Shown here in pieces: positions 1 through 9,419 of a stretch of 64,000 bases of DNA (its first letter is position 1; each line of letters begins with the position of its first letter). This DNA comes from Verrucomicrobiales bacterium. Its GTDB lineage: Bacteria; Verrucomicrobiota; Verrucomicrobiia; Verrucomicrobiales; DEV007. Location: positions 28,028-92,027 of the forward strand of contig JARGNI010000024.1 of assembly GCA_029213195.1 (NCBI GenBank), in the 5' to 3' direction. A program made the translations under genes and the position numbers. The notes beneath the pieces were generated by a model. It saw only the letters and a list, made by a program, of their open reading frames with translations, was not told the origin of the DNA and searched no databases.

Positions 1-76
1 AGTTGCCCTGTCAGGGGAAAGAGACGATTCTACCGGAGGCGAGCATTCCCTGCGTGTCCTCTAGCGAGTCCGAACC

Positions 77-361
77 ATGGCGGCCGATACCGAAGAAATC
101 ACCATCACCGAAACGGAGACCGACCTCGATACTCCGTGGAATGTCATTGTCTACGATGACCCGGTGAACCTGATGCATTTTGTCACCCTCGTCCTGCAAC
201 GCGTTTTCGGGTACCCGAAAGAAAAGGCGGAAACCCTCATGATGGAAGTCCACAACCTGGGCCAATCGGTGGTCTGGACGGGAGAACGAGAAAAAGCGGA
301 ACTCTATGTGCAGCAGCTGCAAAGTCACCAACTGCTGGCTGCGATGAAAAAGTCTCAATAG
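77..361 (+). CDS. clpS: ATP-dependent Clp protease adaptor ClpS
   Basis: This 94-residue protein is the N-end-rule adaptor that hands substrates with destabilising N-termini to the ClpA/ClpC unfoldase. The sequence shows the family core: WNVIVYDDPVNLM near residues 21-33, the FGYPKEKAE helix, MMEVH (about residues 55-59) and the C-terminal REKAELYVQQLQ. The core fills nearly the whole protein after a short acidic N-terminal tail, as is usual for ClpS. No clp ATPase gene is in the window. A perfect hairpin begins one base after the stop codon. The spelling of the core (VVWTG, LQSHQLLA) resembles the ClpS type common in actinobacteria as much as the E. coli type. Confidence 0.95.
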   Translation: MAADTEEITITETETDLDTPWNVIVYDDPVNLMHFVTLVLQRVFGYPKEKAETLMMEVHNLGQSVVWTGEREKAELYVQQLQSHQLLAAMKKSQ

Positions 362-383
362 TCTCGTCAGCACCGTGACGAGA
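362..383. terminator. Perfect hairpin after clpS
   Basis: Arms TCTCGTCA (362-369) and TGACGAGA (376-383) pair perfectly around a 6-base loop, starting right after the clpS stop. No U-tract follows, so it may work as a bidirectional terminator or RNA end stabiliser between clpS and the convergent DUF1287 gene. Nothing else recognisable lies in 384-642. Confidence 0.45.
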
Positions 384-642
384 ACCCAGGAAGACTTGGG
401 GAGTCATCAGGAGATGATTTCGACCGTCACCCAGACGGCAAAGAGAATCAGTGATACATAGTTCATTACGTTCACTGGGTAGGACGAACTATCGGGCAAT
501 TCATGACAGGAAACTTCACTGGCCCTTCTATTTCGAAAGGCTATCCATCCTGGGCCGAAGGTTGGAACTGAGGCGAAAGACCTCCCTTGGAATACCGTCT
601 TGTTCTTCTCCCGCTTGCGGCAGCAACCGCTTACCGTCCATC

Positions 643-1218
643 TCAGGAGTCCCCTGGGAGATAGCGATAGTGCCCCACGATCTTCCACTGATCGATTCCC
701 TGATCGAGGACAGGACCACCTCCGATATTGTGCACAAACCGATCGGGGCCAACGACGATTCCGATGTGCCACAATCCGTTCCCCGTCAGATCCCAGGCGA
801 CGAGATCTCCTGGCTGGTATTTCCCATCCTTGATCTCGGCTCCCTTTCTCTCGAAATACCGCTGCAGGTTCGGCACCCGGCGATGATCGATGTTCTTGTC
901 CGCCCGCTTGAGGCCCCAGTTTTTCGGATACTTCGAAAAATGAGCCCGCATGTCCTCGTGAACCCGCTTCTGCAAATCGATTCCAAGCACACGATAACTT
1001 CGAATGACGACGTCCGTGCACACCCCCGTATCCGCAGGGACATCCCCTCCGGGATAGTCGAGAACGACATAGGCAGGATCATACCGAACCGCCTGGGTCG
1101 TCCGGTGAAGCGCAGCATCGACAAGACGCTGATGCAGACCCGACACTTTCTGGTCCTGCGCGAAAAGGAGATCTGCGCCGACCCACAATCCGAAAACCAC
1201 GAAGAAAAGGTATTTCAT
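643..1218 (-). CDS. DUF1287 domain-containing exported protein
   Basis: The product matches the DUF1287 family, a small exported family related by fold to NlpC/P60-like cysteine peptidases; its function is not established. Visible features are an N-terminal signal peptide (MKYLFFVVFGLWVGADLLFA), DTGVCTDVVIRSYR with the probable catalytic Cys, KNIDHRRVPNLQRYF, PGDLVAWDL and GLWHIGIVVG with a likely catalytic His. The start is set at the ATG that begins the signal peptide; an in-frame ATG 30 bases upstream (1248) is also possible and would leave 3 bases after the preceding gene. It probably shares an operon with the DUF389 protein upstream. Confidence 0.8.
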   Translation of the reverse strand: MKYLFFVVFGLWVGADLLFAQDQKVSGLHQRLVDAALHRTTQAVRYDPAYVVLDYPGGDVPADTGVCTDVVIRSYRVLGIDLQKRVHEDMRAHFSKYPKNWGLKRADKNIDHRRVPNLQRYFERKGAEIKDGKYQPGDLVAWDLTGNGLWHIGIVVGPDRFVHNIGGGPVLDQGIDQWKIVGHYRYLPGDS

Positions 1219-1251
1219 CTTCCCTGATACGGCTGAGTCGGCATTCATCTT

Positions 1252-2916
1252 TCAATTTTCTTCCTGCCCGGAGATCGGCAAACCTCTCGACTCGATCTGG
1301 TCTTTCTCTCCCGGATCATCCCCATCGGGCTCGGAAGCCGACTTCACGAGCACAGCGGCGAGCGGAATCATGAGCAAGGCGAGGAGAATGAGAAGAAATA
1401 CCACGACGCGGCGAACCCACAGCATCTTGCTCCCCGTCTGCCCACGGATCCCCATCGCGAAGAAAGTCAGGGAAGAGGCCAGGATGATCGTAACCACGTT
1501 CGTCCCGAAGAGGAGCGCAGCTCCCTCGGCATTTCCCCATTCGCGCAAAGTCAGCGAGATTCCGACCGTGGCGATGGGAGGCACCAACGCCGCGGCAATC
1601 GCCACGCCCGCGAGGGCCGAACTCAAGTTGGGTCGCGCGATGCAATAGCTGGCCGCGAAGCCGGAGAGTGCCGCCACTCCGAAGTCGAGGGCACTGGGAT
1701 TCCCTCTCGCGAGGAGTTCCGAATTCAATTCACTCAACGGAGAAATCCAGCCGAAAATCGCCCCCATGGTCAATGCGGCAAAAAAGCCGAGAAAGATCGA
1801 CCTCAGGCAGGTTCGCATCAGCGGAAGATTGCCCTGCACGAGAGACAAACCACTTCCCAGTAAAGGGGTCATCAGCGGAGCCACCAGCATCGCACCGATG
1901 ACCACGGCGGGACTGTTCTGGATCAACCCCAGTGCGGCAATCCCGGTCGCGAGTATCATCAAGGCCATGAAGTCGAAGCTCCATTTCGACTGGGTCTGGA
2001 GGCGGTCGAACAGCGCGATCCGCGCCTCTCTCTCCAACTGAGGGACCCTCAACTGGAAGAAACGCTCCAGGGAATCCCGGATGCGATGGGCCACAGGATG
2101 CCGACGACGAATCACGGCGACGGCCATGCCCTCCTCTCCCTCCAGCATCCGATCAGGAAGAGCGCCGAAGAGTTTTCGTTTTACCGAAAGACTGTTCGAC
2201 GCTCCTACGAGAACGATATCGAAATTCCCCTCATGAGCGGCTTCGCGAATCCCCTTGAGAACCCCGTTCGCCACGACGACTCGGGGTTGGATGTGCTCCT
2301 TGTCCTCCGGATCGAGACCGGCATCGACGATCACCCTGCCCAGCACTCGCTGGCCAACCGCCTCGCCTTCGTCCTCTCCGATTTCCGGCTCGATGTAGAG
2401 AGGATGGATGACCCCGGCAAATCGTCTCGCAATGCGGCTTCCAAGGCGGAGCGCAAGGCAGGAATGCACGCCACCTGCCGATGGGATGAGAACGCTGTCG
2501 CATTCCTCCACTCTTCCTGAACCCAGGCGAATAAGAACCGAGTCGCAGACAGCCCGGTCAAAGATCTTCCGATTCAATCGCAACCGATCCTGACCCAGCC
2601 ATCGATTCTGCCCGAGGATGGCAAGACGGACAAAAGGTTTGCGCAACGCATCGAGAAGATCGTCGTCATCCGCATTCGCCGGGTAGGACGAAATTTCCAA
2701 CTCGGGAAGACTCGGATGCTCCTCCGCCCATCGATCGAGATGGTCTTGAATTTCCTGCCCCGGAAGCTCGGGAGAATGAAGGATCTGCAAACGCTCGTCC
2801 CCCATCGCGAGGGCAAAAAGAAGCGACCACCGGATCAGGCCTTCCGCCTCTTCCGAAGCGTGAACAATCGTGACGACGGCCATGGACGAGGCGAATCGGA
2901 AAAACGATCGATCCAC
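1252..2916 (-). CDS. Usp-like domain fused to DUF389 membrane protein
   Basis: The 554-residue protein has two halves. Residues about 15-280 look like one or two universal-stress-protein (Rossmann-like) folds (VTIVHASEEAEGLIRWSLLFALAMGD; DIVLVGASNSLSVKRKLFG). Residues about 310-520 hold the hydrophobic DUF389 domain (TIGR00271/TIGR00341 type) with about six membrane spans and the signatures VVIGAMLVAPLMTPLLG and SALAGVAIAAALVPPIATVG. The role of DUF389 is unknown; fusion to a Usp-like module suggests ligand or stress control of a membrane activity, which is inference. It abuts the lipoprotein gene upstream (stop 2917, start 2916), so the two are probably co-transcribed. Confidence 0.85.
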   Translation of the reverse strand: MDRSFFRFASSMAVVTIVHASEEAEGLIRWSLLFALAMGDERLQILHSPELPGQEIQDHLDRWAEEHPSLPELEISSYPANADDDDLLDALRKPFVRLAILGQNRWLGQDRLRLNRKIFDRAVCDSVLIRLGSGRVEECDSVLIPSAGGVHSCLALRLGSRIARRFAGVIHPLYIEPEIGEDEGEAVGQRVLGRVIVDAGLDPEDKEHIQPRVVVANGVLKGIREAAHEGNFDIVLVGASNSLSVKRKLFGALPDRMLEGEEGMAVAVIRRRHPVAHRIRDSLERFFQLRVPQLEREARIALFDRLQTQSKWSFDFMALMILATGIAALGLIQNSPAVVIGAMLVAPLMTPLLGSGLSLVQGNLPLMRTCLRSIFLGFFAALTMGAIFGWISPLSELNSELLARGNPSALDFGVAALSGFAASYCIARPNLSSALAGVAIAAALVPPIATVGISLTLREWGNAEGAALLFGTNVVTIILASSLTFFAMGIRGQTGSKMLWVRRVVVFLLILLALLMIPLAAVLVKSASEPDGDDPGEKDQIESRGLPISGQEEN

Positions 2917-3798
2917 TCAGGGAAACATAACTGTGATCTCGTCCGAGAGTTCGATCGTCATCGCCTCGATCTTTCCAAAGAGTTCTTTCACCGCCTTGTC
3001 CGTCACGGTATCCGGGTCCTCCACCACCTTGTCGATGAAGGCAATGAAATCGGGATCCTGCATCACTTTGGAAATCTCGGCGTCGCTCATGATAATAAGA
3101 TTCCCGGTGACATGCTCGGCATCGGTCTCGGCAATCCCCGGGTCGATCCGAAGGAAAATCCCCGCTCGCATCCCCTCCGTCGAAGCGGCTGCAGCCTGCA
3201 TGGCTTCCGAGGGTTTGACCCCCATCTCTTTGGCGGCCGCGAGCTGGTCTTCATCGATGATTTCTTCGGCACTCGCAGAAGCCAGCGTCGAACTCACCGT
3301 CAGCTTTTTGCCTTCGAGTTGGAATGAGAGAGAGCCTCCTTCATCCAGATCCATCTCCTCGCCCGAAGCCTCGACCAGTTCCTTGGCCTTGGCGGGGATC
3401 GTGTTCTGGTTGAGCGTCAGCTTTCGGACATCCTTGAACTGATAGACGACGGTATAGCCATTCCATCCCTCGCTGTCGGAACCTTTTTCATGCCTCGCAT
3501 AGGTGACCCCTTCTCCGTAGCTCTTGGCATCGGCGACCAGAGCCTCCTTGTCGGGAGAGACAATTTCGCGAATCATCCCGATATTGGCCATCAACTCGGG
3601 AGCTTCAGCCTCTGCCTGAAATCCTCCCAGCGCTTCCATCTGGTCGACCATTTCGAGGACCTGGGGAGAGAAATAATAGCGAGAAGTGATCTCGCCACTG
3701 CCGTCCGCCTTGATCTTCACCACAGCAGAAGTGCGAAAGCAGGCCGTGGAAAGCAGGGCAACCGCAAGAACCAGAATCAAGGCAAGTGGACGGATCAT
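2917..3798 (-). CDS. Predicted lipoprotein, function unknown
   Basis: The 293-residue product begins with a lipoprotein signal peptide ending in a clear lipobox (LLSTAC, Cys about residue 20), so it is expected to be lipid-anchored in the envelope. The mature part starts with an edge-strand segment (AVVKIKADGSGEITSRYYFS) seen in secreted beta-rich lipoproteins of the LppM type, though the match is only in style. The rest is acidic with many short helices and no catalytic motif. It lies immediately upstream of, and without a gap to, the Usp-DUF389 gene. I do not recognise a function. Confidence 0.75.
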   Translation of the reverse strand: MIRPLALILVLAVALLSTACFRTSAVVKIKADGSGEITSRYYFSPQVLEMVDQMEALGGFQAEAEAPELMANIGMIREIVSPDKEALVADAKSYGEGVTYARHEKGSDSEGWNGYTVVYQFKDVRKLTLNQNTIPAKAKELVEASGEEMDLDEGGSLSFQLEGKKLTVSSTLASASAEEIIDEDQLAAAKEMGVKPSEAMQAAAASTEGMRAGIFLRIDPGIAETDAEHVTGNLIIMSDAEISKVMQDPDFIAFIDKVVEDPDTVTDKAVKELFGKIEAMTIELSDEITVMFP

Positions 3799-3869
3799 GG
3801 CACCATCCTAGCGATCGCTATAGTTCGAAGCAAGCACGCGTCTCCGTCGAGTTCCCGCCGCAAAAAGGG

Positions 3870-6236
3870 CTATCGCCGATTGAAGAGTCGACTGAAAATT
3901 CCTCCCCGGCTGGGACGCTGAGGCTGCTGGGGCTCTGGCTGGGCCTGTTCCTCTTCCGGGATAATTTCGCCGACAAGCTCCCCCTGAGAGCGCCCTCGAA
4001 AAATGGATGGCATCGCATCGCGATAGGAAAAATCCTCCACATCGCTCACGTCATTCTCCTTGAGAACGTTCGCCGCATCTCGAACCCGATTGTAGTTCTC
4101 CTCGGTGAGATAGCGCTCCAGAAATTCACCGACGACTGGAGCGGCATTTTTTCCTCCACCCACTTTTTCGCCGGGATCTCCTTCGTAGATGACCGCAAAG
4201 GAATAGATCGGATACTTCGCAGGGAAATAGCCCGCAAACCAGGCCACGTTCTGTTCGTTGGCTACCTTCCACTGTCCTGTTCCCGTCTTCCCCGAGACCG
4301 TGATCTTGTGGTAGGCCGCCTTCCCCGTCCCATTTCCCGCGTTCACGACATCATACATTCCTCGGCGAACGGCACGAAGAGAGTAGCCGTCCACATTCAG
4401 TGAATTTGAAACTTCCACGGGAAACGAACGGACGATCTCGTGATTGACGTCCTGGATCTGCTTCACGAGACGAGGTTTCAGCACCTGCCTGCCATTGCCG
4501 ATCCCCGCCATCATCCGCGCAATCTGAATCGGTGTCGTTTCGACCTTGCCCTGGCCGATGCTCATCACTGCCTCCTCACCATCGGACATCATGTAACCAT
4601 ACTTGTCGAGCCACCACCGATTGCTCGGGATGAAGCCCTCCACCTCGTTGAGAGGCAAACCGGTCTTCTGCCCCAGGCCCAGTCGCGTCGCCATGTAGCT
4701 CATGGAGTCGGCCCCTGCACTCGTCGCGACCTCGTAGAACCAGGTATTGCAGGACCGGGTCAAGGCACCGATGACATTCATCAGCCCCTCTCCGTTCTTG
4801 TTCCAGTTCCGCATGACGAGGTTTCCGACCTGCCAAGATGACGGACAGGGATAGAGATCACTCGCGGAGATGTATCCGCTCTCGAGAAAGCCAAGTGCGA
4901 CGGGCACCTTGAAGGTGGAAGCCGGCGGATAGGCAGCTCGGAAAGCACGCGGGAAAAGAGGCTTCTCCGGATCCTGCACCAATTCGCTGTATTTCTCCTG
5001 GGAAATCGAAGGGATGAAATCATTCGGATCGAACTGCGGAAAGCTGGCCATCGCCATGACGTCGCCATTCCGCACATCCATGATCACCATCGCGCCTCGC
5101 TTGACCTTCTCGGCAAGAATGTCTTCACAGATCTGCTGCATCTCGAGATCGATGGAGGTCACGACGTTGTAACCGGGACTGGGACGGGAAAGAACGTCTT
5201 CCTTGGTCTTGGTGCCGTCGGCCTCGAAGAGCACATTGACCCGACCCGGCTTGCCGCGCAGGTCAGTCTCGAAGGCTTCCTCCAAACCGTCGACTCCCAT
5301 TCCCTGCCCCCAGAGTGCCTCGTCGTTGACGATGGGGCCAGTCGTGCGAGGCGGGCGTTTCCCAACGTAGCCCACCACATGCGAAAGGGTCGGTCCCTGT
5401 GGATAGTGACGGATGTAAACCGGGTGAAGCATGAGCCCCTCCATTTTCTGACGATTCAGTTCGTCGACTTCCTCGGGAGTAAGCACCGAGGAAAAGGTCA
5501 GGGGAACCCAACGGCGATCCTTGTAGTGCTTGAGCACGACATCCGTCGAAAGTGTCCAATCCGATCCAAGGACTTTGTTCACATGGAAAATGCGTTCCGC
5601 CGCATATCGCAGCACCTGGTCATCGGCCACATTCCCTCCGAGGAAGGGGAAACTGATTGAGGCATAGTAGGCTACCTTGCTCTGCGCGAGAGGGTATCCA
5701 TTGCGATCGAGTAGCTGCCCCCTGGGTGCGGGAATGGAGAAGGTAAAGGTACGAGCCTCGGTCCGCGTCATGATGGAGGAACCCACCTGGCCCGGCTTGG
5801 TCGGAGTCGACTTCGCGCGAAGCTCTTCCGCCTTGAGCGGAGCCTCGGTGATAGGCAGGCTCTCGATCATTTTGACGACCGAGTCCTTCTCGTCGACTTT
5901 CTCTTCCACCGTAGCATCCTCGGCCATCACCGATTCCTCTTCGGTTGGAGCATCCCCAATCAATTCTTTCGGGATCTCGACGGCTTCCACATCGGGAACG
6001 ACCATGGTGTGAGATTCGGTGATCACCTCGGTATTGGGCGCAGCGGGATCATTCTCGAATCGAGGAATTGCGATCGTATCCGGAATCGCAGGAGCATCGG
6101 AAACTGCGGGAGTATCCTCGATCACAAATCCCGTTTCCGGAATTTCCTGCTGCGCCTCGAGGCGAGCTGAGCCGAGAAAGAAAAGCCCCGCCACCGCGGC
6201 CACGAGGGGAAATGTATTTCGAAAGAAAAGACTCAT
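3870..6236 (-). CDS. mrdA: Penicillin-binding protein 2-like transpeptidase
   Basis: This 788-residue protein is a class B PBP that cross-links peptidoglycan, nearest in layout to PBP2/MrdA of the elongasome. The transpeptidase motifs are all present: STFK at 440-443, SCN at 495-497 and KTG at 650-652. The PBP dimer domain begins near residue 165 (RGQLLDRNGYPLA), unusually far in: about 110 extra residues rich in Pro, Glu and Ala separate it from the N-terminal hydrophobic segment. That segment ends in a sequence resembling a signal peptidase site (ARLEAQQ). Start 6236 is chosen because it begins the signal/anchor; a GTG at 6290 is open but has no ribosome site. No rodA or mreC is nearby. Confidence 0.88.
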   Translation of the reverse strand: MSLFFRNTFPLVAAVAGLFFLGSARLEAQQEIPETGFVIEDTPAVSDAPAIPDTIAIPRFENDPAAPNTEVITESHTMVVPDVEAVEIPKELIGDAPTEEESVMAEDATVEEKVDEKDSVVKMIESLPITEAPLKAEELRAKSTPTKPGQVGSSIMTRTEARTFTFSIPAPRGQLLDRNGYPLAQSKVAYYASISFPFLGGNVADDQVLRYAAERIFHVNKVLGSDWTLSTDVVLKHYKDRRWVPLTFSSVLTPEEVDELNRQKMEGLMLHPVYIRHYPQGPTLSHVVGYVGKRPPRTTGPIVNDEALWGQGMGVDGLEEAFETDLRGKPGRVNVLFEADGTKTKEDVLSRPSPGYNVVTSIDLEMQQICEDILAEKVKRGAMVIMDVRNGDVMAMASFPQFDPNDFIPSISQEKYSELVQDPEKPLFPRAFRAAYPPASTFKVPVALGFLESGYISASDLYPCPSSWQVGNLVMRNWNKNGEGLMNVIGALTRSCNTWFYEVATSAGADSMSYMATRLGLGQKTGLPLNEVEGFIPSNRWWLDKYGYMMSDGEEAVMSIGQGKVETTPIQIARMMAGIGNGRQVLKPRLVKQIQDVNHEIVRSFPVEVSNSLNVDGYSLRAVRRGMYDVVNAGNGTGKAAYHKITVSGKTGTGQWKVANEQNVAWFAGYFPAKYPIYSFAVIYEGDPGEKVGGGKNAAPVVGEFLERYLTEENYNRVRDAANVLKENDVSDVEDFSYRDAMPSIFRGRSQGELVGEIIPEEEQAQPEPQQPQRPSRGGIFSRLFNRR

Positions 6237-6304
6237 AAAGAGAGGGGATGAGTAACCAAGAGTAACACAAAAACACCTGCTGGCCCACACCGAATACGGA
6301 GGTC

Positions 6305-7915
6305 TCAGCCGTGAGTTTTCAAAAAATGCGAGATTTCTTCGGCGAGCGCCTCGTTGATTCCCGAAACCTCGGCGATTTTCTCAACCGAAGCCTTCCGCAA
6401 TCGGCTCACCGATCCGAACTTTTCGAGAAGACGCTCCTTCCGGGCACGACTGATTCCCGGGCAGTCATCGAGAATGCTCTCCTCGACTCGACGCTTCATG
6501 AGAAGCTGGTGATAGCCATTGGCAAAGCGGTGAGCTTCGTCCCGAATCCGCTGAAGCAGCTTGAGCGCCCCTTTGTCATGAGGGATGAGGAGGGGCTCCG
6601 ACTCTCCGGGGCGAAAAACCTCTTCCCGCTGCTTGGCGAGTCCGATCACGGGAAGGTCGTGGAGTCCGAGACGATTCAGTTCCTTCACCGCCATGCTGAG
6701 CTGACCCTTTCCTCCATCGACGATGACGAGATCGGGAAGTCGAACGAAGGGCTTTCTTTTTTTGACAGGCTTTTCTCCTCCCTCCCCGTCTTCCGAAAGC
6801 TCGATCTCGAGGCGTCGCATCGCATCGAGAGGATTTTCCTGGCTGGCATCGGCCACCTCCTCCCCGACCCGCTCCCGGGCTTCGAGCAGGATCCGGGAAT
6901 AGCGTCTCCGAATCACCTCCGCCATGCTCGCAAAGTCATCCTGCCCCTTCACCGTCCGGATCCGGTAGCGTCGATAATTGCTGTTGTCCGAGACCCCGTT
7001 TCGAAATCGAACCATCGAGGCGACGATGTGATTCGAGGAAATGTTCGAGATGTCGAAACACTCCATCACCGTGGGCTCTCGCTCGAGCCCGAGGTATTCC
7101 TGGAGTTCTTTGACATCGGCCTCCGGATCGATCGCTTTCCCAGGCACGCCACGCTTCCGAAACTGGCGGGTCGGTCGCAGCGTTTTCTTCAGATTGTCGA
7201 TCATATCCCGGAGCTCAGCCGCACGCTCGAAATCGAGATCGGCGGCGGCTTTCTCCATATCCTCCTCGATGGAGCGGACGAGATCCTTGGAGTGCCCCTT
7301 GAGGAAATCGCAGGCCTGGTCGATCCGAGCGAGATATTCCTCCCGTGTGATTCGACCAATACAGGGAGCGGTGCAGTTCTTGATCACATCGTCGTGACAG
7401 TGCGCATAGTCCTTCTCTCCCGGACGCATCGGTCGGCAATTGCGCAGTCCAAACTCCCGGTTCATCCAGGAAATGGTTCGGCGAAGAGCCCCGGAATGGG
7501 CGAAGGGACCGAAATAGCGTCCGCCATCCTCTTTCTTGAGCCTCGTCAGCTGAAACCGTGGCCACGGTTCTTCCATGTGAACCTTCACGAGGAGGAAGCG
7601 CTTGTCGTCACGGAAGGCCACGTTGTACTTCGGGCGGTATTCCTTGATCAGCTTTCCCTCGAGGAGGAGCGCTTCGGGCTCGTTTCGCACCTCGTGAATA
7701 TCGAAGTCCCAGATACTCTCGATCAAAGCGCGGGTCTTGTGCTCGGCCATCCGCTGCCGGGACGGAGTGAAGTAGGAGGCAAGACGTTTTCGCAAATCTC
7801 GCGCTTTCCCCACGTAGATCACGGTCCCAAAGCGATCACGATGCAGGTAAACTCCCGGCTTGTGAGGCACATCGCGGAGTTTTTTCTGGAGATCAGGTTT
7901 GGCGTCGGAAGGCAC
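6305..7915 (-). CDS. uvrC: Excinuclease ABC subunit C
   Basis: UvrC makes the two incisions around bulky DNA lesions in nucleotide excision repair. The 536-residue product shows the GIY-YIG nuclease (KPGVYLHRD ... VIYVGKARDLRKRL, residues about 18-45), a UVR motif for UvrB contact (EKAAADLDFERAAELRDMI, about 220-240), the UvrC RNase H-like domain (MECFDISNIS; LVIVDGGKGQL) and C-terminal helix-hairpin-helix motifs (DDCPGISRARKERLLEKFG). It is shorter than the roughly 600 residues of E. coli UvrC but lacks no domain. It lies upstream of the PBP2 gene on the same strand, 68 bases from the chosen PBP2 start. Confidence 0.96.
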   Translation of the reverse strand: MPSDAKPDLQKKLRDVPHKPGVYLHRDRFGTVIYVGKARDLRKRLASYFTPSRQRMAEHKTRALIESIWDFDIHEVRNEPEALLLEGKLIKEYRPKYNVAFRDDKRFLLVKVHMEEPWPRFQLTRLKKEDGGRYFGPFAHSGALRRTISWMNREFGLRNCRPMRPGEKDYAHCHDDVIKNCTAPCIGRITREEYLARIDQACDFLKGHSKDLVRSIEEDMEKAAADLDFERAAELRDMIDNLKKTLRPTRQFRKRGVPGKAIDPEADVKELQEYLGLEREPTVMECFDISNISSNHIVASMVRFRNGVSDNSNYRRYRIRTVKGQDDFASMAEVIRRRYSRILLEARERVGEEVADASQENPLDAMRRLEIELSEDGEGGEKPVKKRKPFVRLPDLVIVDGGKGQLSMAVKELNRLGLHDLPVIGLAKQREEVFRPGESEPLLIPHDKGALKLLQRIRDEAHRFANGYHQLLMKRRVEESILDDCPGISRARKERLLEKFGSVSRLRKASVEKIAEVSGINEALAEEISHFLKTHG

Positions 7916-7985
7916 GCTAGAGGTTACGTCACGAACCGGGCTTTCCGCAACTGGAGGAAATCACTCCCGCGCCGGGCTATCGCCT

Positions 7986-8747
7986 CTACTTTCCTCGCTT
8001 CAGCTCTCGAAACTGGGTCGGAGAAAATCCCGTCGCCGACCGGAAGGCTCGCGTAAAGGCGCTGTGATCACTGAACCCACAGGCCATGGCGATTTCGGAG
8101 ACGGTTTCCTCGGTATCCTCGAGCAGTCGGGTGGCCGCCTTGATCCTCGTCCGGGTGATGTATTGAGAGGGCGTCAACCCGAAGACCCGCTTGGTCACGC
8201 GCGCAAATCGATGGGCGGACATTTGCGAACGCTCCGCCAGTTGCGAAGGAGAGACCCTTTCTCCAGGATCCGCCTCGAATTCGTCGAGCACGAGAGCCAT
8301 GGGAGCGGGAATCGTATCGATCGGGATGGGATCGCGAAGGTCTCGGGAAAACCCGACCAGCCCGACGATTTTCCCCTTCTCATTCCGAAGCGGAAACTTC
8401 GAGGTGAGACACCAACAGGGTTCATGGGGTCGCAGCCACTGGATCTCGAGGTGATTGTGGAACGAGGCGCCATCGATCAGCACCTTGGAATCCTGCCTCG
8501 TCGGCACCTCCCCCATCGAACCCGGAAACACATCGATCGGACGCTTGCCGATCAGATCGCTCTTCCGCGAAAAGCCATGCCTCTCCACAAGGGATTGATT
8601 GACGAAAAGATAATACCCTTCCGAATCCTTGACGAAAAACGCCAGATCCTCGGCTTCATCGAAGAGAGACTCGAGAATAGGAAGCCGAAGCAGCCATTCC
8701 CCATCCTGCTGAAGAAGGTCGGCGGCTTTGCGGATGGATTCACTCAT
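7986..8747 (-). CDS. PAS-domain AraC family regulator
   Basis: The 253-residue protein combines an N-terminal PAS sensor (residues about 30-135: LAFFVKDSEGYYLFVNQSL, ending in GKIVGLVGFSRDL) with a C-terminal AraC-type pair of helix-turn-helices (about 155-250: LAERSQMSAHRFARVTKRVFG; VSEIAMACGFSDHSAFTRAFRSATG). It likely binds DNA in response to a ligand or redox cue sensed by PAS; the cue is unknown. The frame stays open upstream to 8972, but that stretch is antisense to the next gene, so the ATG at 8747 is preferred. It is divergent from the membrane protein gene at 8832, a plausible target. Confidence 0.85.
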   Translation of the reverse strand: MSESIRKAADLLQQDGEWLLRLPILESLFDEAEDLAFFVKDSEGYYLFVNQSLVERHGFSRKSDLIGKRPIDVFPGSMGEVPTRQDSKVLIDGASFHNHLEIQWLRPHEPCWCLTSKFPLRNEKGKIVGLVGFSRDLRDPIPIDTIPAPMALVLDEFEADPGERVSPSQLAERSQMSAHRFARVTKRVFGLTPSQYITRTRIKAATRLLEDTEETVSEIAMACGFSDHSAFTRAFRSATGFSPTQFRELKRGK

Positions 8748-8831
8748 AGCCCGGGTATCGATTTCATCAATGATCTCGCAAATCGAATCAATTTCGGCGA
8801 GATCTCTACTCTTGCTAATCTGCTCCTGCTC

Positions 8832-9413
8832 ATGAAGAAATCCACGCTCATTCTCCTCATCGTCGTCGTCGCAGTCTGCACCCTTATCCCGATCGCGTTC
8901 AAGCTCCTCCTGATCGGCTTTCATTCGACCGGGGATGCCACCGAAAATCTGGAGTTGTGGGGCGGGTATCAACCCGAAACCGAATATGTCCTAGTCCGCG
9001 ATGTCTTTCTCCAGGGAACTTCGGCCGATATGGCAGGCAGACGACTCGTCCTTGTGCCCGAGGGAGAATCCGGTCTCGGGATTCGATTTGAATCTGCTCC
9101 CGAGACGGTGGCCGCCTTTCGGGAAGACCCCGAGCAGGCAGTGAAGGATGCGGGGCTCTGGTTTCAGAAAGTTCACGGAATTGTGGAGAAGGGAACGAAA
9201 CTCCGAACCATGAAGCTGGAACATCACCAAGGTTGGAGCGCTTTTTTTGGAAGTGTCCAGACCCTGACTCCCTACGCCGAAATCCTCGATGGAGAATTCG
9301 CAGGAAAGAAGGTCGATCTCTCGGATGTTTCGTGGTTTTTCGGAAAGAAAGAAGACTTCGGAGTGATTCGTTACAAGCCGGAAGAGAAATTGCTTCAGGC
9401 CATAAAGCCCTGA
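8832..9413 (+). CDS. Hypothetical membrane-anchored protein
   Basis: The 193-residue product starts with MKKSTLILLIVVVAVCTLIPIAF, a single N-terminal membrane anchor or uncleaved signal, followed by a soluble domain of about 165 residues with alternating strands (ETEYVLVRDVFLQGTSADMAGRRL; TLTPYAEILDGEFAGKKVDLSD). No known family or catalytic motif is recognised. It is divergent from the PAS-AraC regulator across 84 bases and converges on the MBL hydrolase gene with only 6 bases between stops. Expected location is the periplasmic face of the inner membrane. Confidence 0.7.
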   Translation: MKKSTLILLIVVVAVCTLIPIAFKLLLIGFHSTGDATENLELWGGYQPETEYVLVRDVFLQGTSADMAGRRLVLVPEGESGLGIRFESAPETVAAFREDPEQAVKDAGLWFQKVHGIVEKGTKLRTMKLEHHQGWSAFFGSVQTLTPYAEILDGEFAGKKVDLSDVSWFFGKKEDFGVIRYKPEEKLLQAIKP

Positions 9414-9419
9414 CCGCGC

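Noticed and set aside
407..466. A 19-residue hydrophobic peptide frame on the minus strand (MNYVSLILFAVWVTVEIIS)
   Set aside because: It has no ribosome site, and a frame this short can arise by chance; it is not supported as a gene.
6311..8056. A 581-codon plus-strand open frame
   Set aside because: It is antisense to uvrC, whose motifs are intact; its translation has no recognisable domain.
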